Of a DNA stretch of 64,000 nucleotides, positions 27,897-37,393 are shown in pieces (positions within the stretch are counted from its first letter, which is position 1; each line of letters opens with the position of its first letter). The notes under the pieces were generated by a model. It saw nothing but the letters and a program-made list of their open reading frames with translations, had not been told where the DNA came from and made no database searches. The stretch spans positions 62,001 to 126,000 of the forward strand of contig JAJNNC010000006.1 of NCBI GenBank assembly GCA_021730635.1, in the 5' to 3' direction. The DNA comes from Catalimonadaceae bacterium JC749 (GTDB lineage: Bacteria; Bacteroidota; Bacteroidia; Cytophagales; Cyclobacteriaceae). A program made the position numbers and the translations under genes.

Positions 27897-30098
27897 CTAT
27901 CTTCCTCGTGACTTCACTTGCTGATATTTGACCACATACTCCTGTCCGGGCGCTATGGTCATTTCGTAGGTGTTATCCCCTTTGGATTGGATGGATGCTG
28001 ACGCACAGGAAGGCTTAGAACGGCTCTGAAAGCGAAGCGTCCCTTTACCAGCCTCTGCTTTTATTTTTATTTCTTTTCCGCTGCAATACACAAAGATATC
28101 TCCCTGGGGGGTAGGCACAGCGCCTTCCATCCAATCCAGTCCTCCCAACACAGGTTCTACACTATACTCCTCATAGCCGGCGGATAAGGGATGTACGCCC
28201 ATGTAGTATTTTCCAAAGAGGTAGATAGGACTAGCTCCCCAGGCATGACATAAGCTTTTGCCAAAAGGCCGCCCATACATGGCATAATGTTCAGCGCCCT
28301 CTTCCGTAGGATCATATTTTTCCCAGAAAGAGGTAGCACCCAGTTGGAGCATACCCCCCCAGTAATCTCTGATCTCTTGCAGCACCAGCTCCTGTTCACC
28401 CATGGCACACAGGGCTTCCAGTTCATAAAAACGCATGTAGGGCGTCGTAATTTTCTGGACTGAATCATTCAACAGCACATGTTCTTTGATAGCCTGTTCC
28501 TTCTCATCATCCAGGTACTCAAAAAAGATGGCAAACATATTGGCATAGCGGGTCACGTCATCACTCAACTTTCCCTCTACCCGGTTGTGTAGCAGTGCCT
28601 GCTTTTCGTCAGACCAGAAGGTATTCAGTATTTTTGTTTTCAAAGAAGACGCCATCGATTGGTAACGGCTGACATTTTCTGAATCACCAGCCAGGTCTGC
28701 ACAGAGGGCCATGGTTTCCAGGCTACGACAGAACAACAACTGTTCGAAGCTCACCTCCCCCTGCTTACTCATGGGTGCCCAATCGATAAAGACCCAGTCG
28801 CCGCTCAGGCCTTCTACCATACCATTGTCATTAAGACGCCCCAGGCAAAAATCCATCATGCTGACCATCTGGGGATAAATCTGTTGGATAAAGGATTTAT
28901 CGCCTGAATAGAGGTAGTAATCGTAGATACCTATAAACCAGTAAAAGGTATAATCCAGAATGGTATTGATATGGCTGGACACCGGATTTTTACCTCTCAA
29001 TGCCAGCAGGGTGCGTTTAACACTGGGATTATCAAAGAACAGGTAGTAATTCATCAGGTAACTCTGATACGCATCACCCGACCATATCCAGCGATCCCGT
29101 TTGATGCCATCGATGAAGAACTCACGGGTATTGAGGTGCAATGTATAGGCAGCTATATCCCAGATCTGGTTGATACGCTCGTCAGAGCAGCGGAACTGCC
29201 CCCGATAATCCAATGGCAAATATTCGTATAGCATGGAAACTGAGTCGAACTGAATACCCGGATCGGCCTGCACCTGCACATAGCGGAAAGCCCGGGAACC
29301 TTCCAGTACGTAGTCGGCTGCGTCGGGCTGGTCTATAGTCAGATGATCCAGGGTTTCACAGGTTTCCGTAGCCTGTGCTTCTTCTTTTGATTCCCCGTAG
29401 TACAACGAAAGCTTTCCTTTCCCCTGCAAGTGGTGGAATTTTACGAAGCCAAAAGTTTCTTTTCCAAAATCTATCAACCATTGCTGCCCGTTTTGCGCTA
29501 CCGTTTGGGCGGGTATAGGTTGGATTTCCATCTGAAAAGCAGAAGGCAGGTCGGTAGGTTCATCAAAATCCCAGGAACCTGCGTTGACCCATACAGTGCT
29601 TGATTTATCAGATACTTTACCGGACTCATCTATCCACTCTTTATCCTCATAGGTCACCTGCCAGCTGGTATCGGAGGAGATGGTCTTGCCTTTTATGTAA
29701 ATAGCCGGCACGTGTGTTTGGTTAAACACTTTTAAATTGATGTTATGATCCCCTGCCGGAAGCGTGAGTCGGGTAGGTCGGCCATGGATGAGCTTGCTGT
29801 CGATCTTAACATTATACTCTCCTTCCACGTAAATTTCTATCTCTTCGGGAGACGATAAGTGGTATTCTTTCTGAAAATCTACCAGGGCATAGTGACTATA
29901 CAGGCGCCAGAAAGGAGGAAGAAAAGCACCCCGCTCCGTCCTGCGGTTCTGCATCTGATTGCTCAGCCATATTTCATAGTCACCCGGATACCAGATCCAG
30001 GTTGCCTGCTCCTGTGCATTGGCCGGTTGCACGACCCATAAACAACATGCCAAACAAAAGCATAGGTTGAGATAGATGGTTGTTGTAGTATTTCTCAT
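27897..30098 (-). CDS. GH78-type alpha-L-rhamnosidase (short form)
   Basis: This 733-residue protein has signal MRNTTTTIYLNLCFCLACCLWVVQPANAQ. It has a shorter N-terminal beta region than the neighbouring GH78 enzyme and a six-hairpin barrel with REFFIDGIKRDRWIWSGDAYQSYLMNYY, the characteristic DGxKRDRxxWSGD catalytic motif, and later WGASPIYLFGKYYMGVHP. Sequence divergence from the adjacent GH78 enzyme is large, so they probably cut different rhamnosyl linkages. It sits mid-PUL2, 124 bp after the DUF3826 gene. Confidence 0.85.
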   Translation of the reverse strand: MRNTTTTIYLNLCFCLACCLWVVQPANAQEQATWIWYPGDYEIWLSNQMQNRRTERGAFLPPFWRLYSHYALVDFQKEYHLSSPEEIEIYVEGEYNVKIDSKLIHGRPTRLTLPAGDHNINLKVFNQTHVPAIYIKGKTISSDTSWQVTYEDKEWIDESGKVSDKSSTVWVNAGSWDFDEPTDLPSAFQMEIQPIPAQTVAQNGQQWLIDFGKETFGFVKFHHLQGKGKLSLYYGESKEEAQATETCETLDHLTIDQPDAADYVLEGSRAFRYVQVQADPGIQFDSVSMLYEYLPLDYRGQFRCSDERINQIWDIAAYTLHLNTREFFIDGIKRDRWIWSGDAYQSYLMNYYLFFDNPSVKRTLLALRGKNPVSSHINTILDYTFYWFIGIYDYYLYSGDKSFIQQIYPQMVSMMDFCLGRLNDNGMVEGLSGDWVFIDWAPMSKQGEVSFEQLLFCRSLETMALCADLAGDSENVSRYQSMASSLKTKILNTFWSDEKQALLHNRVEGKLSDDVTRYANMFAIFFEYLDDEKEQAIKEHVLLNDSVQKITTPYMRFYELEALCAMGEQELVLQEIRDYWGGMLQLGATSFWEKYDPTEEGAEHYAMYGRPFGKSLCHAWGASPIYLFGKYYMGVHPLSAGYEEYSVEPVLGGLDWMEGAVPTPQGDIFVYCSGKEIKIKAEAGKGTLRFQSRSKPSCASASIQSKGDNTYEMTIAPGQEYVVKYQQVKSRGR

Positions 30099-30222
30099 AT
30101 AGAAACTTATTCTGTATTGAAATCAAGGTTACTCTTACTTGTTTCCTGAAGAGTACCTTGGCCATTCTCTAGGCCTTCATGTGATTGACCACCTATGTGA
30201 TCATACTTTTCTTTTGCATCAC

Positions 30223-30921
30223 CTAATTGGAATGATGGCCGGAGGCAGCTTCCCGCCGTTCTGCCCAGTCTTCTTCCTCTTTTTTCAGATCGTACCCTTC
30301 GGCGGAAAGGTAGTTGTTGATTTTGCCTTTGTACTGGCCAAACCACCAGTGTTTTTTCTCAGAAGAACCCGCATCCATGGCATGCTCACGGGCTTCCGTC
30401 AGATACGCTTTGATCCGGGCTTTTTGTGCTTCTGTTAGGGTGGGGATCATATCCTGGTAGGCCTGATACGTAATAGGCAGCACCCCATAGGTCATACCGT
30501 CTTTCACCTGTTCTACCTGCTGGGGGGTAAGGGCTGCTGAAAGTTTAGATACGTATGCATGGTGTAACCCATCGATCTGTTTTGCAGCCTTTTCTTCTGC
30601 CAGTTTGATACGGGCTTCCACTGCTGCCTCGTCAACCCCTGAGGCTCGCTTCTTAATCGTTTCGATTTGGGTATCCCGCTCCTCCTGAATGTTATTCAGA
30701 TCACGATATTGCCGGGCAATGATATTCCGTACCTGTCTGGCCTGGACAGTATCTTCTAAGCCCAGGGTTGCTACAATTTTATCTGCCCTTTGGTTGGTGA
30801 CCCGAATATATGCCGCTTCCGGGTCTTCCTTTTTTTCAGCATCCTGGGCAAAGGTCGTTGCCAGTCCGGTAAGCAGCATTGTCATAGTAAGAATACATTT
30901 TTTGATAAGTTGACACATCAT
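30223..30921 (-). CDS. Exported DUF3826 helical protein
   Basis: This 232-residue protein is almost wholly helical after a Sec signal (MMCQLIKKCILTMTMLLTGLATTFAQ). It carries the DUF3826 pattern: AYIRVTNQRADKIVATLGLEDTVQARQVRNIIARQYRDLN near the N-terminus and MTYGVLPITYQAYQDMIPTLTEAQKARIKAYLTEAREHAMDAGSSEKKHWWFGQYKGKINNYL near the C-terminus. The function is unknown, and no enzymatic motif is visible. The fold and the AALTPQQVEQVKDGMT / LTEAQKARI repeats recall periplasmic helical adaptor or chaperone-like proteins of the Spy/LTXXQ type, as inference. It lies between rhamnosidase and isomerase genes in PUL2 with a 9-bp gap upstream. Confidence 0.8.
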   Translation of the reverse strand: MMCQLIKKCILTMTMLLTGLATTFAQDAEKKEDPEAAYIRVTNQRADKIVATLGLEDTVQARQVRNIIARQYRDLNNIQEERDTQIETIKKRASGVDEAAVEARIKLAEEKAAKQIDGLHHAYVSKLSAALTPQQVEQVKDGMTYGVLPITYQAYQDMIPTLTEAQKARIKAYLTEAREHAMDAGSSEKKHWWFGQYKGKINNYLSAEGYDLKKEEEDWAERREAASGHHSN

Positions 30922-30930
30922 TTTTTACAG

Positions 30931-31911
30931 TCAAGTAGATTGAAAAATAGATTTCAGATAAGCGGTATTGGCACTAAAATTTCCTTTGACATCGTGAGGA
31001 TTGTTGGCATTGCGGGAACGCTCGATCACCAGCCACCCTTTCCATCCCATGTCATCCAGCGTCTGTTTTATTTTGGGCATATCCACCTGGGGATCATCCT
31101 GCAACCATACCCCATCCTGGTTGGTACAATGGATCTGACAGATACGGTCTTTGCCCAGCATGCGCAGTTCCTGACATACATCACGTCCGTTTTGCAGGGC
31201 GTTGGCAAAGTTAAAATAGCTTTGAACGGCAGCAGACCCAATGTCCTCCAGTAGTTGCCCCTCACCCGCTGCATCAAGAGACGTTTCCAACCCGATGATG
31301 ACGCCTGCCTTCTCAGCTTCGGGAGCTATGGTCTGCAGCCGTTTGATGATGACAGACCGCAGCTCCGGATGTTGCACCAGATCAGCCTGCACGCCCAAGG
31401 GAAGAAACGCTACTTTCACCTGCATGGCCTGCATTGTAGCGAGACAATCCTGCACCATCCGCTCTACGGTCGGCCGTTTGGCAAAAGATTGGGCATAGAA
31501 ACCCGACATGGCCATAGAACAAATCTCCAGATCAAGTGCAGCGGCTTTCTCCAGAAACTGCTGCCGCGTGGCAGGGTCCGACAGTTTGTTGTCGAAGGTC
31601 TCCCGGTTGCCTAATCCTCCCATATCCACTTCCACGCCATCGGCACCGATGTCTTTGGTGAGCTGAAAAGCCCCGAGCTTCTGTCGCTTCAATATCATCC
31701 AGTCGCAAACAGCAATTTTATATCTTTCTTCTACCGGCTTGGCCGGAGGGATAGCCCACGAAAGCCCTGTAGATGACACCCATCCTACCGCTACTGAGGC
31801 CAAGGCTTTACCCAGAAAATGGCGTCGGCCTGCCTGATCGCTTACTTCCTTATTTTTCCTCAAGTTGTTGGCCTGGTTTGCTTTCATTCCTTGATGCTTC
31901 ATGCTCCCCAT
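30931..31911 (-). CDS. Exported isomerase/epimerase-like TIM barrel in PUL2 (Tat signal)
   Basis: This 326-residue protein has a twin-arginine signal after a long polar n-region: QAGRRHFLGKALASVAVGWVSSTGLSWA. The mature part is a xylose-isomerase-like TIM barrel with GADGVEVDMGGLG, GVIIGLETSLDAAG, DRICQIHCTNQDGVWLQDDPQVDM and WLVIERSRN, which place the metal-binding Glu/Asp/His residues at the barrel strand ends. Three in-frame ATGs (31911, 31902, 31887) are possible; all keep the Tat motif. It abuts the sialidase-like gene with a 1-bp gap. Family members act on free sugars or sugar acids, and this one presumably acts on a product released in the periplasm. Confidence 0.78.
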   Translation of the reverse strand: MGSMKHQGMKANQANNLRKNKEVSDQAGRRHFLGKALASVAVGWVSSTGLSWAIPPAKPVEERYKIAVCDWMILKRQKLGAFQLTKDIGADGVEVDMGGLGNRETFDNKLSDPATRQQFLEKAAALDLEICSMAMSGFYAQSFAKRPTVERMVQDCLATMQAMQVKVAFLPLGVQADLVQHPELRSVIIKRLQTIAPEAEKAGVIIGLETSLDAAGEGQLLEDIGSAAVQSYFNFANALQNGRDVCQELRMLGKDRICQIHCTNQDGVWLQDDPQVDMPKIKQTLDDMGWKGWLVIERSRNANNPHDVKGNFSANTAYLKSIFQST

Positions 31912-31912
31912 A

Positions 31913-33025
31913 TTATTTTCCGCGATGGGCTTCCCCAGGGCTTTCAGGCCATTGCCCCTCCTCTATTTTGACCAGCTCCAGTTGGGAAGGATCTACTTTC
32001 ACATGTTTGATGCGCTCTCTCCGCCAGGTGTATACAATATGGACCATACCGTCTTTTGTCTGGATGACCGAAGGATAGGAATACTGGCTGATGGGAGAAT
32101 CTTCCAGAATCAGGGCAGCATACCAAGTCTTTCCATCTTCAGAAACAGAGACATGCAGGGGTGTTCTGGGGCCTTTTACTTCACCGTCGGGAGGCAACAC
32201 ATGGTTATAGACCAGCAACTGACGACCATCTTGCAGCGTCACACCATCCAGACCGGAATTGTTATTGGGCAGAGAAGTTTTCGCCAGCGGCGACCAGGTT
32301 TTTCCCTGATCCTCCGACCAGGTTTCTACAATAGCTCTGCTTTTGCTCCGGTGTAATACCTGTAATTTCCCATCGCCATATTGTAAGACAGTAGGCTGAA
32401 TAGCATCATGTCCGTTCTTGGCTACCGGCCCTACCTTCTCCCAGGTTTCGCCAAAATCCGGTGTGATCTCAAAATGCACTTTCCAGCCATCCCCTTCGGT
32501 ACTGGAAGGGCACAGCAGGTGGCCATTGCTCAACAAGACAGGTTTGTTTTTGACAGGCCCTATATACCCTTCCGGCAACGCCTCCTGCGCTGACCAGGAC
32601 ATGCCTCCGTCTTTGGAGCTTTTCATATATCCTTTCCAGGCGGAAGGTTTAGGCCCAATTTTATAAAACAACAACAAGTCGCCCTCCGGCACCTGATACA
32701 GCACTGGATTCCAGGTAGGCAAGCGGCTGCCATCTGGCTGAACGCCATTGGCCACTTCCACGGGAGTTGTCCACTGATCGCCCTCTTTGCGACTTACCCA
32801 GATGCCTACATCCGGATGGCGTTCACGGGTGCCCCCGAACCAGGCAGCGACCAGTCCTTTTTCTGTTTCCTCAATAGTGGCTGCATGGCAGGAAGGAAAA
32901 GGCGCTTCTTCATAAATAAACTCATCGACAAGGATGCCTGCTTTCCAGGGTTCTGACTGTGCCAAAAGACTTTCCACACCGATCACCGCGAGCATTATGA
33001 AAATTACCAACGTTCTTTTTATCAT
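31913..33025 (-). CDS. Sialidase-fold BNR-repeat beta-propeller hydrolase-like protein
   Basis: This 370-residue exported protein starts MIKRTLVIFIMLAVIGVESLLAQ; an upstream in-frame ATG at 33079 would bury the signal. Asp-box repeats (SxDxGxxW) are visible as SSKDGGMSW, TPDFGETWE, SEDQGKTWS and SEDGKTWY, giving a six-bladed sialidase-like propeller; AATIEETEKGLVAAWFGGTRE is typical of the 'predicted neuraminidase' group. True sialic acid is unlikely to be the target here. In pectin loci, GH33-like proteins can remove Kdo/Dha-type acids from rhamnogalacturonan II, which is one testable option. It is part of PUL2. Confidence 0.75.
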   Translation of the reverse strand: MIKRTLVIFIMLAVIGVESLLAQSEPWKAGILVDEFIYEEAPFPSCHAATIEETEKGLVAAWFGGTRERHPDVGIWVSRKEGDQWTTPVEVANGVQPDGSRLPTWNPVLYQVPEGDLLLFYKIGPKPSAWKGYMKSSKDGGMSWSAQEALPEGYIGPVKNKPVLLSNGHLLCPSSTEGDGWKVHFEITPDFGETWEKVGPVAKNGHDAIQPTVLQYGDGKLQVLHRSKSRAIVETWSEDQGKTWSPLAKTSLPNNNSGLDGVTLQDGRQLLVYNHVLPPDGEVKGPRTPLHVSVSEDGKTWYAALILEDSPISQYSYPSVIQTKDGMVHIVYTWRRERIKHVKVDPSQLELVKIEEGQWPESPGEAHRGK

Positions 33026-33095
33026 GGTTGTGTTATTAATTTTTCTATTTTCAATAAACATAATAGTATCATCAGCCAAACATCCACCACCATGC

Positions 33096-34976
33096 TCAGG
33101 GGTTAGGTTGAGGGTTTTGGGTTTTCAATGATTTGATGTAATAACGCACGGCAGGCTCGGGATCCCCTGCCTTCGGCAGATCGAACATCTGGTCTGTGGG
33201 GGTGTCCGCATCCGGAAAACGCCTTACTTCTCCTGTCCGGAACACCACCCGCTCCAGGGTATGTACTGGGGCAAAAAATATCCTGGTAGCTTCCTTTTTT
33301 CCGTTGACAAACACCTCATAAGAACGGGTATCCGTATTCAGATCCACTTTAATGTCCAGTGGCTGATGGGGTTCATACCTGGTCAGACCGGAGTAGCGGT
33401 AGCCGGCTTTTGCTTTAAGGGTACTATCGGCATCCAGCACCAACCGGACAGCGGCGGTTCCTTTTCCATCCTGAAATTCTATGTGCAACAGTCCCTTATC
33501 GTTCTGGGCAGGAATGATGGTAAACGCACAGCTTACCTGATGGGAAGGAGGAAACAACCGCTCTGCTTTGGCATAATCGAAGCGGTCAGCATCCTGCAGG
33601 GACAGTACTTTGGTGCCATCTTCCATCTTTGTTATCTGTACCGGTGCCTCTTGCGGACTGTAAATATTCCACTGCTGCAGTGCTTCATCCTCCGGCAGCC
33701 GGTCAAACACTTCATTCACATGTTGCTCTGCTTTTGCTTTTACCGGTACGGGTATACGCGCCACCCAGATATCCTCTTTGTTCATGCTGTAGGTGACCCA
33801 CATGTCACCGTCGGGAGGCGTACCGTTACCTTCCAGTATTCCTCTGACATATTGCGGGCCATAGGATTTATAATTGCCACCATAGCGCATGGCAGTGATT
33901 TCTCCCTGCACCAGCAACAGGCTATCGTAAGCCAGCCCATCTTCACTGACCGAAACAGCCAACGGCCAACGAAATTCTGAAGGATTGTATACCGTGGCAT
34001 AACGCCCGTCGGAGGTCCGTTGTCCCCAGATCTTGGCATTGCTATTGACAAAATGAGGCGCTCTGACCGGGGGGTAAAGCCATGTCTGACCCCCATCTTT
34101 AGAAATGCTGGTGAGCGCGTGTTTCCATAAACCGACCACCCGCCCATCGGACAGATGATAGTAGCTAAAGGCTTTGTACTGTTCTTTCAACGGGATCAAG
34201 GGATCATCACGGTCTGCTTCCTCTACCCACTGCTGCATCATCAGTGGCTTGGATAACAGTTCATCGCAGGCTTTGACGAACGCTTTGTCTTTACTGCTTT
34301 TGTAAAAGGGGTAATCCGTATTCTTCTCACTCCAGCCTTTGTTGTATCGGATGAAATATATAGGTCCAAAACTTCCGTCGGCCTTTATTTCACGCACCAC
34401 ACGGCCTATACCATGCCCATCGTTGGGACTGTCATGATCATCCAACGCGATACCGTAGTAAGCCAGCGCCAGCAGCCGTTCATTCTCCGCGACATAAAAA
34501 CCCATCCGTTGGTGCATCACGGCATACAGGTTCTGTGCCACGTTCTGATTTCCCGCTTTGGTGGTACCATCGGGCACTTTGTAAGGAGGAAATAGTATGG
34601 TAGGCGTAGACCACTGGTAGCCATCTTGTGAAGTGACTAGCAAGGTCTGCCCGGGAGGAATGTGCTCCCCTACCGAATCACTCAGGTATTCCAGGTAAAA
34701 AGTATCATTCCAGTACGCCAGCATAGGGGCATGATTGTAGGTCCAGCCGTAACCGTTGGCCGGTGTAGGTTCCTGACGGTTGGCGTGCAATACCTGTATG
34801 TTGTGTACCCCCATGGCCGGATGCAGCTGCCCATGATGGTAATCTACGTTGGACAGGGTTTGGCCGGTATAGCGGACAGTATCCTGTGCCAGTACCGGCA
34901 TACACCAGCAAACACACCAGGCGAGGAGTATTATTTCTTGATAGACGAGTCGATAGGTCTGTCGTATAGGATACAT
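33096..34976 (-). CDS. Two-domain beta-propeller plus jelly-roll protein, possible PL42-like lyase
   Basis: This 626-residue exported protein has a signal near residues 10-30 (IILLAWCVCWCMPVLAQ). Residues about 35-430 form a propeller with degenerate Asp-boxes (TSQDGYQWSTP, SISKDGGQTWLYPP, SVSEDGLAYDS) and a distinctive N-terminal block, GYGWTYNHAPMLAYWNDTFYLEYLSDSVGEHIPPGQTLLVTS. Residues about 440-620 look like a LamG-type beta-sandwich. The N-terminal block reminds me of Bacteroidota proteins grouped with rhamnose-glucuronate lyases (PL42), but I cannot verify this. The alternative is a glycosidase of unassigned family. It is part of PUL2, 3 bp from GH43. Confidence 0.6.
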   Translation of the reverse strand: MYPIRQTYRLVYQEIILLAWCVCWCMPVLAQDTVRYTGQTLSNVDYHHGQLHPAMGVHNIQVLHANRQEPTPANGYGWTYNHAPMLAYWNDTFYLEYLSDSVGEHIPPGQTLLVTSQDGYQWSTPTILFPPYKVPDGTTKAGNQNVAQNLYAVMHQRMGFYVAENERLLALAYYGIALDDHDSPNDGHGIGRVVREIKADGSFGPIYFIRYNKGWSEKNTDYPFYKSSKDKAFVKACDELLSKPLMMQQWVEEADRDDPLIPLKEQYKAFSYYHLSDGRVVGLWKHALTSISKDGGQTWLYPPVRAPHFVNSNAKIWGQRTSDGRYATVYNPSEFRWPLAVSVSEDGLAYDSLLLVQGEITAMRYGGNYKSYGPQYVRGILEGNGTPPDGDMWVTYSMNKEDIWVARIPVPVKAKAEQHVNEVFDRLPEDEALQQWNIYSPQEAPVQITKMEDGTKVLSLQDADRFDYAKAERLFPPSHQVSCAFTIIPAQNDKGLLHIEFQDGKGTAAVRLVLDADSTLKAKAGYRYSGLTRYEPHQPLDIKVDLNTDTRSYEVFVNGKKEATRIFFAPVHTLERVVFRTGEVRRFPDADTPTDQMFDLPKAGDPEPAVRYYIKSLKTQNPQPNP

Positions 34977-34979
34977 AGC

Positions 34980-35930
34980 TTATTGTGTTTGAGAAATCTC
35001 CAATTTCTGTTCATTCTGTTGGGTGGCCGCTTCCAGTTTTTCCAGCGTTTCCGCCGCTATAGTAAAGATGGTGCCATGTTTATGTCCTTCGGGCACTGTA
35101 ATCTGGTCTGATATATCGGTAAAGGTTTTAAAATCCCGGGTTCTGACAGCATCATATTGTTTATCTTCGTAGGCATCAAAATAGATGAGCCACGCATCTT
35201 CTGATCGTAAGACGGAAGGCCCTTCCGTAAAATTACCCGTAAATGCTTCAGAAATGTTCTGATAAGGTCCCAATGCCTGATCACTAAAAGCCACTTTGAG
35301 GTTTCGGTTAGGGCGGGTATTGTCTTTCAGTACCAGCACATACTGATCCTGATCTTCTTTGACAATCACCGCATCAATGACACTGAAGCCAGGATCGAGG
35401 AACAATTGGGTATCGGAGAAATGGATAAAATCCTGGGTAGTGGTATAATACATCCGGTGGTTGTTTCTTTCATCTTCTATCCCACGAGGAAAGCGATAAG
35501 GAATGGTAGACGCCCAGAGGATCACAAACCGCTGATGATCTTCATCATAAAATAATTCCGGTGCCCACACATTGACGGTGGTGGGCTCGTCGGCCATTAC
35601 CTCTATAAACTGTTGATCTGACCAATGGATCAGGTCTTTAGAACTGGCATACCCAAAACCCTGATCTCCTCTCCAGGCCGTAGTCCAGACCAGATGATAC
35701 GTACCATCCGGACCTTGCACCATGGAAGGGTCTCGCATTAATTTACCCCCCACTTCCGGCTTCAAAAAGGGACCTCCCAGCTCTTTCCAGTGGTAACCAT
35801 CCTCACTATACAGCAGGTACAACCCATCGGTAGCCGGTTCCCGGAAAGAAGTAAACAGATAGACCTCTCGCTGAGACCGGCAGGATACAAATAGGATAAG
35901 TCCTGTAAATATGAAAATGTATTTAGTCAT
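34980..35930 (-). CDS. GH43-like five-bladed propeller glycosidase (lipoprotein)
   Basis: This 316-residue lipoprotein starts MTKYIFIFTGLILFVSC, with Cys at about 17; an ATG 51 bp upstream is possible but would hide the lipobox. The GH43 fold shows GGKLMRDPSMVQGPDGTYHLVWTT (catalytic base Asp), a central VNVWAPELFYDEDHQRFVILWAS segment and NFTEGPSVLRSEDAWLIYFDAY (general-acid Glu in EGPS). GH43 members are mostly alpha-L-arabinofuranosidases, beta-xylosidases or exo-galactanases, and the target here is probably an arabinosyl or galactosyl pectin side chain. It is part of PUL2, 37 bp after the apiosidase-like gene. Confidence 0.82.
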   Translation of the reverse strand: MTKYIFIFTGLILFVSCRSQREVYLFTSFREPATDGLYLLYSEDGYHWKELGGPFLKPEVGGKLMRDPSMVQGPDGTYHLVWTTAWRGDQGFGYASSKDLIHWSDQQFIEVMADEPTTVNVWAPELFYDEDHQRFVILWASTIPYRFPRGIEDERNNHRMYYTTTQDFIHFSDTQLFLDPGFSVIDAVIVKEDQDQYVLVLKDNTRPNRNLKVAFSDQALGPYQNISEAFTGNFTEGPSVLRSEDAWLIYFDAYEDKQYDAVRTRDFKTFTDISDQITVPEGHKHGTIFTIAAETLEKLEAATQQNEQKLEISQTQ

Positions 35931-35967
35931 GGATAACGTCCGCTTTGTATACTTTACCCTAAGTTTG

Positions 35968-37371
35968 TCATTTTTCTGCATCTAAAATCAGCACCCAGTC
36001 ATTGCCTTCCTCCTTCGTGCCGGGAGGATCAAATTCGTGTACGCCCTGGTTGGGAAAAACGCCTATTTCCGTTTCTTTTCCGTCACGAGGACTATACCAG
36101 CTTGCTTTTACTTTTTCTCCTGCAATTTTTCCCATGTTGATTTTCATATCGCGTCCGGTATAAGTGTAGACAAAAGCATAGTCTTTGCCACGGGTTGCCG
36201 TCAGATAATCGTACTGATCCCCCTGTTCAGCAATGATCGTTGGATCGGGCACACGCTCGAAATACGGACGCGACAGTATCAGTGATTTCAGGTATAGCAT
36301 TTGCCCCGCCCCTGGATGATGGATGGCGTCATACCAAAATTCACTGACACCATAGGAGCGTTCCTCATCACCGGGCCTGTACATTTGCATCACGGCATTA
36401 TCCCCGTAGGTAAATCCACATGCCCCTGCAAAGACCGACCAGTACCCATAACGACGGATATCTTTCGCTTGCCAGCGGGGTTGGGTGGTGTCATGCAGTC
36501 CTTGGGGAATACCTTCATAGGAAGGCTCTCCATCCAGGGTAGGCTTTACGGGCTCTTTCTGGTAATCTACCTGCACATACCGCCAGTTATCCTCCCCAAA
36601 GTTCAGTTCCGTAGAATCCTGATCATACCGGCGATGCCCCGACTGAAACATATTAAAATCTAACCAAGGGGCTTCATGAAACCACATAGAAGACTGGGTA
36701 CGGCCTCGTGGATGAAAAGTAACCAGATGGTTAGGATCGTTGGCCTGAAGTGTGCTGCCAAGGGTCTGCCAAACCTGCAGGGAATCGTCACCTCTGATAT
36801 CACCTCCGTTCAACCAGATAATATTCGGTCTTTCTCTGTATCTTTCAGCCAGCCAGGTGCCATACGTAGCAGCCTGTTGCTGGTTGACAAACCCGTTCTT
36901 GACATTTGAACCCCACACCGGCACCAACGCCATATACATTTCCTTTTCGGCGGCCTTGTCTATCACATAATCCACATGGTCCCAGAAATCATATTGCGCG
37001 GAGTCTGCCAAAGTATTGCCTTCTGTAACCTTTGGCGTGGCTACATTTTGGTTGATCAACGCAGAGTCTCCATACACATTGACTGCTGAAACATTATGAA
37101 GGACCATGACCTGTATGACATTGAATCCCTTTTGCCTGCGGTTTTCCAGATATTTTTCTGCTTCCTCCCGAGTGAGTTTAGAGAATAACAGCCAACCCGT
37201 ATCACCCAGCCAGAAAAAAGGTTCTCCATCCGCTTTTGTAAAAAATTTTCCATTATCAGATATGCGCAGTGGCCCCATCGGGTCTTTTTTTTCTTCCTCT
37301 TCAGGCTGGGAAGTACAGGCAGCAACCCATAAGAGGATCAATAAATGAATTACACTAAGATATTTATACAT
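35968..37371 (-). CDS. Apiosidase-like (DUF4038, GH140-type) lipoprotein
   Basis: This 467-residue lipoprotein starts MYKYLSVIHLLILLWVAACTSQPEEEEKKD: lipobox VAAC followed by an acidic stretch like the Bacteroidota surface-export signal, so cell-surface location is likely. The TIM-barrel motifs of the DUF4038 apiosidase-like family are clear: GEPFFWLGDTGWLLFSKLTREEAEKYLENRRQKGFNVIQVMVLH, RPNIIWLNGGDIRGDD, KPTLDGEPSYEG (probable nucleophile Glu) and a C-terminal collagen-binding-like beta-sandwich. GH140 removes apiose from rhamnogalacturonan II; membership of that exact family is likely but not proven. It is part of PUL2. Confidence 0.8.
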   Translation of the reverse strand: MYKYLSVIHLLILLWVAACTSQPEEEEKKDPMGPLRISDNGKFFTKADGEPFFWLGDTGWLLFSKLTREEAEKYLENRRQKGFNVIQVMVLHNVSAVNVYGDSALINQNVATPKVTEGNTLADSAQYDFWDHVDYVIDKAAEKEMYMALVPVWGSNVKNGFVNQQQAATYGTWLAERYRERPNIIWLNGGDIRGDDSLQVWQTLGSTLQANDPNHLVTFHPRGRTQSSMWFHEAPWLDFNMFQSGHRRYDQDSTELNFGEDNWRYVQVDYQKEPVKPTLDGEPSYEGIPQGLHDTTQPRWQAKDIRRYGYWSVFAGACGFTYGDNAVMQMYRPGDEERSYGVSEFWYDAIHHPGAGQMLYLKSLILSRPYFERVPDPTIIAEQGDQYDYLTATRGKDYAFVYTYTGRDMKINMGKIAGEKVKASWYSPRDGKETEIGVFPNQGVHEFDPPGTKEEGNDWVLILDAEK

Positions 37372-37393
37372 GCTTGAACTAAAATTCTTCAAT

